DNA of 64,000 nt from Gigaspora rosea (Eukaryota > Glomeromycota > Glomeromycetes > Diversisporales > Gigasporaceae), in contig QKWP01000043.1 in NCBI GenBank assembly GCA_003550325.1, positions 261,378-325,377 on the forward strand. Reading direction: 5' to 3'. The position numbers and the translations under genes were made by a program. Each line of letters starts with the position of its first letter. The first letter of the stretch is position 1. The notes beneath the pieces were generated by a model, which did not search any database, was not told where the DNA came from, and saw only the letters and a program-made list of their open reading frames with translations. Shown in pieces: positions 57,431 through 64,000 of the stretch.

Positions 57431-58397
57431 ACTTCGTTGACTAGCTTAACATTAGAGGCTTATACCACTTTATTTACAGCAAAAAAAATCATTTATTATT
57501 GACAACGATGCTAATGCTACATATTTTATTGTTTATATTTAATTTAAACATTTAGTAATATAGTATTTTATTTAGTCAACTATTTAGACATTTAGTCACA
57601 TAGTATTTATTTAGTCAACTATTTAGACATTTAGTCAAATTTAGACTTTTGATATTTCAAAAAAAAAATAATGTCATGTCGAAATATATTTAGACACCTA
57701 ATTGCCTAAATGGTTGACTAAATTAAGTATTTCGACTAACAACATTATTAAGAACATACAAATTTAATATTTGTGATGACCGGTGACTAGTAGTAACACT
57801 GCCAGTTTTTTTAATATCAATTTTGTGATAACAAGGAATTTAAAAGCTTGTTTATACTGTATTTCACCGAAAAGTAAATACTTCTTCATGAGACTTTTAT
57901 TTAATTGTAAATCTATGGGACCGATTTTATTTTAAATATTTTAACAATAATTTTAGTTAAAAATCATTCATATATACTTTATTTTGTGAAGTGATTTCTA
58001 TTATATTATATAATATATCACAGAATAATAATATATAAAGCATGAAGACAAATAATTTATTATGTGAGGTCATTTAAATGGTACTGTACAAAATTGGTGG
58101 TAAAATTTTTCATAATTACAAACGAGCAGTACTGTAAATCATTCAAATTCGATTTCTGACTATTAAATCAGTACATCTTTAACCATGGCAATTAAGAAAA
58201 ATTCGAAAAAATAAACATTACAACTAAATGAATTAATTTTGTTTTAAATAAAAAATAGCAAATTTATTATTAACTTTTGAACATGAAAGGAAGAATGTTA
58301 ATAGTCACATCTTAAACTATAATAGACTATAATAAATAGATTATTATTCACAATATTGATAAAGCAATTTATTCGGTGAATTAATAGCACAAAACTC

Positions 58398-59916
58398 TTA
58401 GGTTTTTTTACTAATCTGGAATATTTCATATTCTTCTACTGAAAAATATGAATATCCACTACTTTCAAATGTAGTTGCATTTCTTATTCGTTTTTCATAT
58501 GATTTTTGCGTATGCCAACAATTTATATCTTGATTAAAACGACTTGACATAGCTAAATCACGGCCAGCACCAAATCCTGGGCCAAAACCACTATAACAAC
58601 GAATTGCATGTTCTGGTTGTATTACACGACTTAAAATAGAATTTTGAATGGTACCATTTTTCAATGAAAAAATAAAGCTATCGTTGCAATTTCTAAAACC
58701 TTCGGCTGATTTATCCTAACCGATAGGATTATAACCACCAAGAATTTCATCAGTACCTTTAACCTTCATAACTATAACAAGTTGTGTTTGCTTATCACAT
58801 AAATTCCAAAATGAATATTTGGTAAAACCATCTCTAGTTCCACGAAGAAGCAATTTAAATTCATATGGATTATTTGTTAAGGAATATGTATTTTCTTTTT
58901 TATCAACCCATGAAGCAATTTCTCCTGCATGTGCTTCATTGATAACTGTCGAAAATGTTTCTGTATTTAAAATTTTACGAGGTGGGAGAATTGTTGATGA
59001 TATTTGTCTATTTGGTGACATAAATTTTCTTGTTATATCATCCCAAAGATCATTTTCTAGGATTTGTTTATATGGTTGTAAATTATCGGTAACTTCATCA
59101 CAAGATATATGAAAATAACGAATATGAGGCAAACAATTTTGTAAAGTAGTCTTTAATGCCAGAAAATTCCCATGGGTCCAGTTTTTAGAATCGGATGGTA
59201 GACCAGGATTTTGAGCAATACCCCATCTAATAACATTATTCCAAATTTTTACTTCTTCCATTTGTAAATCATCTCGACTAATAAGTGAAACTAATGCATT
59301 TTCTTGAATCGTGATAAATTCTTCCGAGTCAAAAATCTTTTCAGGATATTTTACCACAATATCATTGCACCATTTTTGTAATTCCTGAAGTTTGTTATTC
59401 TGGAAAATTTTTTGATAAATGCGAGTAAAATTTAAACGAAGCCAATGAGCATGGGATTCGTTTTCAATTAAATGTGTTTCAAGGTACTTAGCTAGTTCAT
59501 CGAAAAGAAATTCATAAGCAATAAGCATAAGCTCAAAAATAAATGATGCATTATGGTTTTTAAGTAAGAATATTCCTCCGTAGATATATCTTTGTATAAA
59601 ATTATTTTATATTTTAGATTTTTTTTTTTGTAGCATGATATAAATCGTAATATAAAATAACTTACTTGATAATAATTTCAAATTGTTGTACAGAAACATT
59701 TTTTAAATCAAGTGTTTTAATGTTATTTTTGTCCTTACTAATATTTGCCAATTCATTACGAAAGTATAAAGATCTGTATCTTAAAATTGCTGAATGTGCT
59801 TGAAATATTTTAGTATTTGAAGATTCACCAACTTTAATTATTATGTTAAAATCTTCTTTATCATCAAGAAGTTCAAGATAATTATCTGAAAGTTTTTCAA
59901 AGAATTTTACCGTCAT
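58398..59916 (-). pseudogene. BTB-BACK-TLDc protein gene, copy E, one nonsense codon
   Basis: Exon 1 59916-59666 (MTVKFFEKLSDNYLELLDD...) and exon 2 59589-58398, intron AA|GTAAGT...CAAAG. The two exons sum to 1443 bases = 480 codons plus stop. BTB about residues 1-84. BACK about 85-240 (ELMLIAYEFLFDELAKYLET, VSLISRDDLQMEEVKIWNNV). TLDc about 310-470 (LLLRGTRDGFTKYSFWNLCD, TDEILGGYNPIG, AGRDLAMSSRFNQDINCWH). The only interruption is TAG at 58716-58718, where copies A and C have TGG (GYNPIG-W-DK). With this exception it reads from start to stop, so it is either freshly lost, read through, or an error. A truncated BTB-BACK protein lacking most of TLDc would be made. Confidence 0.9.
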
Positions 59917-60960
59917 TTTAAAAGAGTGTAAAACCTTAATTATCGTTATGTATTTTTATAAATAGCTGAATTGGTCGACAATGCATGTAACGTTTGACGG
60001 TGTAACGTAGAAGTTCATTGCTAGATTGGAAACATGGCAATGACTTCGTTAAGAATGCTTTTAAATCAAAAAATTCGTGTCTCGAGCCTTAGTTACAGCT
60101 TCGAATTGTGCATTTTAAAAATAATGCATGTTATTTGCAACATATATTTTATAACAAAATTTTTTCACTTTGACATATACTACAGCTGTCAATTTATATA
60201 AATTTGAATCTAGACATTGCGTAGATGACTTTAAATAAATGTGATTGAAAAATTTTTGTGTACTATATTTAACTTTCCCTATATAAGTGCATATGTAATG
60301 CAATTTATGCAACATTACATTTACCATCTCACAACTTCGTTAACTCTATTTTGTTCATGCTAATTAATTGGATAAGACATTTAAGTATCAAAATATTTAA
60401 AATAAGTCAAAAAATTTTGAGGTTATTTACTATAGTGAAAATTGGTTCACGTTAATATATAAGCAAAAAAACAAACATTTATATACTAAGTTTTTAAAAT
60501 AAATCCTTCAAATTTGTGAATATGTTCTATCATATTTAGAAATATGACAACAATTAATTCATCAGTATAACTCAAGTTTTTAATAAATATCAAGTAATAC
60601 AACTTGATTTCTAATTATTAAAATAAGTGATGAAACTTCACATTCCGGTTCAAATACATAAAAGCCTCATAACTTGATAGCTTGAATCGTCAACATATCA
60701 GTCTTGTGAGCTGTTGTTCTGGAAATTATTAAGATTGATTAGTCAAAATTTATGATTGAAAATAATATTTTAGTTAAATATATTAGGTCTACATTTATAA
60801 TCCTAATTTCGCAAAAATAATAGAATAAATTTAAAATAGCAAATTTATTATTAACCTTAAATAACAGTGTGAAGAAGGTTAAGAAACGTCATATTTTAAA
60901 CTATAATAAATAGGTTAGATTATTATTCACAATATTGATTAAGCAATTTATTCGGTGAAT
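59917..60960. repeat. spacer block, unit 3
   Basis: Matches 40326-41224 and 46233-47279. No solo LTR here: the matching text reads GTATTTTTATAAATAGCTG. Likely upstream region of copy E. Confidence 0.65.
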
Positions 60961-61730
60961 TAATTAGCATAAAACTCTTAGGATTTTTTTATTAATTTTG
61001 AATATTTCATATTCTTCCACTGAAAAAATATGAAAATCCATCATTTTCAAATGTAGATACATTCTATTTTTGTTTTTTATATGATTTTTGCTCATGGCAA
61101 CATTTTCGATCTTGATTAAAGCTATTGAACTTAACTGAATCACTGCCAGTACGAATGTTGAGTCACAATTATTAACAATAAATTGCATCTTCTGGTCGCA
61201 TTACACGACTTAAATAGAATTTTGAATGGTACCATAAAAAATAAAGCTATCGTTACAATGCAAATATCGATGAACTGATTTATACAAATCGATAGGACCA
61301 AGAATTTCATCGTACCAATTGGCTTTTCATGCTGGTCGGCAGGAATAAACTCTTCTAATTCCTCATTTAACCTTCATAATTATAACAAGTTGCATTTGCT
61401 TATCACATAAATTCCAAAATGAATCTGCAGTAAAAGCATCTCTAATTCCTCGAAGAAATAATTTAAATTCATATGGACTATTTGTTAAGGAATATGTATT
61501 TTCTTTTTTATAATCCATGATGCAATTTCTGCTGCATGTATTACTTGGTGTTAAAAGTTCACGAGGTGGGAGAATTGTTAATGTCTGCCGATTTGGTGTT
61601 ACATTATTGATAATATCATTACCAGTATATGTATTAAAATAGCGGATATAATTCAATTCGTTACGAAATATAAAGATCTGTATCTTAAAATTGTTGAACA
61701 AAAAATTTTGGAGGCATACCTACAGGGTAT
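60961..61730 (-). pseudogene. decayed TLDc gene copy F (unit 3)
   Basis: Minus-strand TLDc-like text (ENTYSLTNSPYEFKLFLRGI, FTADSFWNLCDKQMQLVIIM) with multiple stops and frameshifts and no BTB exon. It parallels copies B and D. The shared decay pattern suggests this gene was already dead before the unit was duplicated. Confidence 0.75.
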
Positions 61731-63991
61731 GTCCTTAAATCAAAAAAAAAAAAACAGAAGCGTTACCTAATTGTTTATCCGTGTCTCGAATTAAAATTTA
61801 AAAAAATATTGCATGTTATTAGGCTAGTCATAACTAAGATGTTTTATTTACGAATCTTTTTTTTGTGTGTAATTACAAAGCCATTTTAACATATACGGTA
61901 TTATGCTGCAACTTAAAAATGTGTAATTATAATAATGGAAATGATTAATAATCATTGTTATAACCTCATTTTTCTTGAATCTATAAATGCGTTATGACGA
62001 CTTTTTGTGTAATCGGTGACATCAAATAAACAATTTCGAAAAAAATTTATGCTTTTTTGACGAAAGAAAAATAATATATAATGCAATGAATTTGAACCAT
62101 AGTATATCAAATCTTGAATTCGGTTGTACTTTACTCTTATTATTACATATCAATCAGCTGGTCAATTACATTTCGGATACTTCAAAGCCATCAGTAATAG
62201 GCATCATATAAGCGAGAAATGACGTTCATAGGCATATTTCGAAACTCGGATTCTTCAAAACTAGTCGATCCTCCATAAGTGTGATCATATATTCACCCAT
62301 CACATAAATTCATTATTCCTATTTTGCTCGTGTTAATTCAGTAAATAAAAAGCATTAAGTGTGAGAAATATAGTGATCATTAATTCAAGTTAACTTATAA
62401 GCATTTATAAAATAAGATATTTGAATACAGTATTTACTATTAAATTTAGAAATATGAAAGCCATTAATTCATCAGCACAACCCAGATTATTAATAAATAT
62501 CATCACTTGATTTTTCTAATTATTAAAATTAGGAGATTAAATTTCATATTCTGGTTAGAGATGCAAAAACGACTTATCGACTTTATTGATTAATCGGTTT
62601 TTACTATACTAAATATACAAGCCGATCGAGCCATTTTGCATCACTAATTCAGGTTCAATGCATAAAAAGCCTTGTAACTTGATAACATTAAAAATCATAA
62701 TACAATAATGAAATATCAGTCTTGTGAGCTGCCTTTCGGGAAATTATTTCATTTTCCGTAATTCGAATTAATAATTTTGGTTTCACGAAATGGGGTCTCC
62801 AACCACTCCCATTTTATTTTCTGATTTCAAAATTTTAAAACACAAATAAAATTTTTTAATTATTTTTGAAAAACGTTAACTCTTCATGATTTGAATTTCA
62901 TACCAAGATTAATTAAAATTTATGATTGAAAATAACTTTTCACTTAAATATATTAGACCTGCGCATTTATAATACTAATTTCACAAAAATAATAGAAATC
63001 AAACATCAAAACTAAATGAAATAAGTTTAAATAGCAAATTTATTATTAGTCTTTAAGGCAACAATGGTTAACAGTGTCGATTATTGAAATATACTTTCAG
63101 GATTTTTTTATAAGCCCATATAAAACTAATTTTTTGGTTTTTATAACATAAAATTTGAAAATGACCCGATAAACCGGCTTTTAATTTTATTTCAAAAAAT
63201 TATATATGTAAAAATCATATAAAAAATTTTTCTATTGATATCTAAAAAAAAAAAAAAACCATCCAATAATAAACACAGTATAATCTAAAATTTTTCTCAA
63301 AATTTTGCAAAAATTTGACCCGGCTGAAACGATCGGCTAATAAAATTTTTCTTTCTTAAACTTTCATAACATGGTTTATTAATTGAAATAATCAATACAT
63401 TTGATTCAACCATTTTTTTAATAATTAAACTTACTCTCAGACCAATTCCTAAAGATTGACCAAGGTATTTGAGAACATCCTAAAACAAAATCTCCTGCCT
63501 CGAACTCGAAATGTGAATTTAAAAAATGCATGTTATTTGCAATCGGCTAGTCTGCATAATTTCAGCATAAATTTTATATCGAAATGTTTTCAATTTGACG
63601 CATATTATGCTGCTTCGATTTAAAAAAGGAATTATAATCATTGTTATAAATATTTTTTGAATATAGACATGTGTAACAGATGACATTAAATAATTAAGAA
63701 CTGAAAATTTTATTTTGTTTTTCGTATTATTATTTCATCATATGATCATCGGGAATCTCTGCTGTAATTTTTAAGCTCACAGGAAATTCATGAGTAATAC
63801 CCTGACTTACGTTGTTCAAGGCAGGGTATTACGATTTATAATTCAACATAGTAAAAACGTTATTTAAAAATCCTACTTATTTTCGAAATAAGCAACTTAG
63901 ATTTTTTACAATTCGGATAACCTTTATTGTTAACATACAAATTTAATACTTGTGATGATAGGTGACTAGTAGTAGCACTGCCAGTTTTTTT
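61731..63991. repeat. gene-free spacer block, unit 3
   Basis: Matches 41991-44110 with small length differences plus the 109-bp insertion at 63725-63833. No gene. Confidence 0.6.
63725..63833. mobile_element. 109-bp hairpin-bearing insertion in unit 3
   Basis: Unit 1 reads directly across the site (TTTTTCCGATTTATAATTC near 43940). The insert ends with GTAATACCCTG (63794-63804) and CAGGGTATTAC (63822-63832), a perfect 11-bp stem with a 17-base loop. CG occurs on both sides of the insert. Confidence 0.7.
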
Positions 63992-64000
63992 AATATCAAT

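Larger units (their letters stand above)
55809..57747. mobile_element. hAT-like non-autonomous element, 1.9 kb, in unit 2 only
   Basis: Perfect 12-bp inverted ends TAATGTTGTTAG/CTAACAACATTA. Flanks TTAATAAC (55801-55808) and TTAAGAAC (57748-57755) form an 8-bp duplication with one mismatch. Units 1 and 3 lack it. Subterminal repeats of GAAATGTCTAAATAATGTC on the left and TAGTCAACTATTTAGACATT on the right. The interior holds a GC-richer minisatellite and a stretch at 56660-57430 with no recognisable protein. Confidence 0.8.
44111..57812 (-). repeat. segmental duplication unit 2, expanded by insertions
   Basis: Same block order as unit 1, but 13.7 kb because of four insertions absent from the other units: 47831-50725, 50819-53503, 53901-54160 and 55809-57747. 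Without them it is close to 6 kb. Confidence 0.9.
57813..63991 (-). repeat. segmental duplication unit 3
   Basis: 6.2 kb with the same order: TLDc gene E, spacer, decayed TLDc copy F, spacer. The fourth unit starts at 63992 (AATATCAAT at the window edge). Confidence 0.9.

Noticed and set aside
1-64000. CRISPR array or bacterial-type operon
   Set aside because: No short identical repeats with unique spacers; tandem repeats found have long diverged units, and genes have introns.

Overview
The window looks like nuclear DNA of an arbuscular mycorrhizal fungus (Glomeromycotina, Rhizophagus-like). The evidence is very high A+T, short AT-rich introns bounded by gta(a)g...(t)ag, a family of BTB-BACK-TLDc genes, a large multi-exon hybrid histidine kinase, and a dense, nested load of hAT, MULE, MITE, LINE/SINE and retroelement copies. 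The assignment is inferred from gene content, not from a database match. No bacterial-type operon, rRNA, functional tRNA or CRISPR array is visible.

Left third (1-25 kb): a coiled-coil exon cut by a TA-flanked MITE; a broken multi-exon acidic-tail gene with duplicated exons (0.7-2.4 kb); a ~227-bp satellite (2.7-4.2 kb) with an inverted relative at 22.5-23.7 kb; a degraded element (4.5-9.6 kb) carrying RNase H-like, ISXO2/Merlin-transposase-like and many zinc-finger/gag-like parts in one line on one strand; a MULE transposase gene on the minus strand (11.3-14.6 kb) opened by two MITEs; a near full-length hAT transposon (17209-20790, 8-bp target duplication) with three nested MITEs; and a ~165-bp tandem array (21.2-22.1 kb).

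Middle (25-37 kb): a small retroelement fossil with a protease remnant, then a ~5 kb hybrid histidine kinase gene (26922-32039, about 14 exons in its first half) whose second kinase module is degenerate and frameshifted. Downstream lie foldback elements, a SINE inside a hAT remnant, and LINE fragments interrupted by a hAT element.

Right (37.2-64 kb): a tandem segmental duplication of a ~6-7 kb unit, three full copies (37175-44110, 44111-57812, 57813-63991) and the start of a fourth. Each unit carries one BTB-BACK-TLDc gene and one decayed TLDc gene, both minus strand. The third main gene has one visible nonsense codon; the other two have several frameshifts. Because units can be compared base by base, they provide natural empty sites for a solo LTR (unit 1), a large inverted element, a hAT carrying a 1.3 kb SINE and a MITE, a hAT MITE and a 1.9 kb hAT-like element (unit 2), and a 109-bp hairpin insertion (unit 3).

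The possible host genes here are the histidine kinase (signalling), the TLDc family and the two left-edge genes. Everything else is mobile or repetitive DNA.
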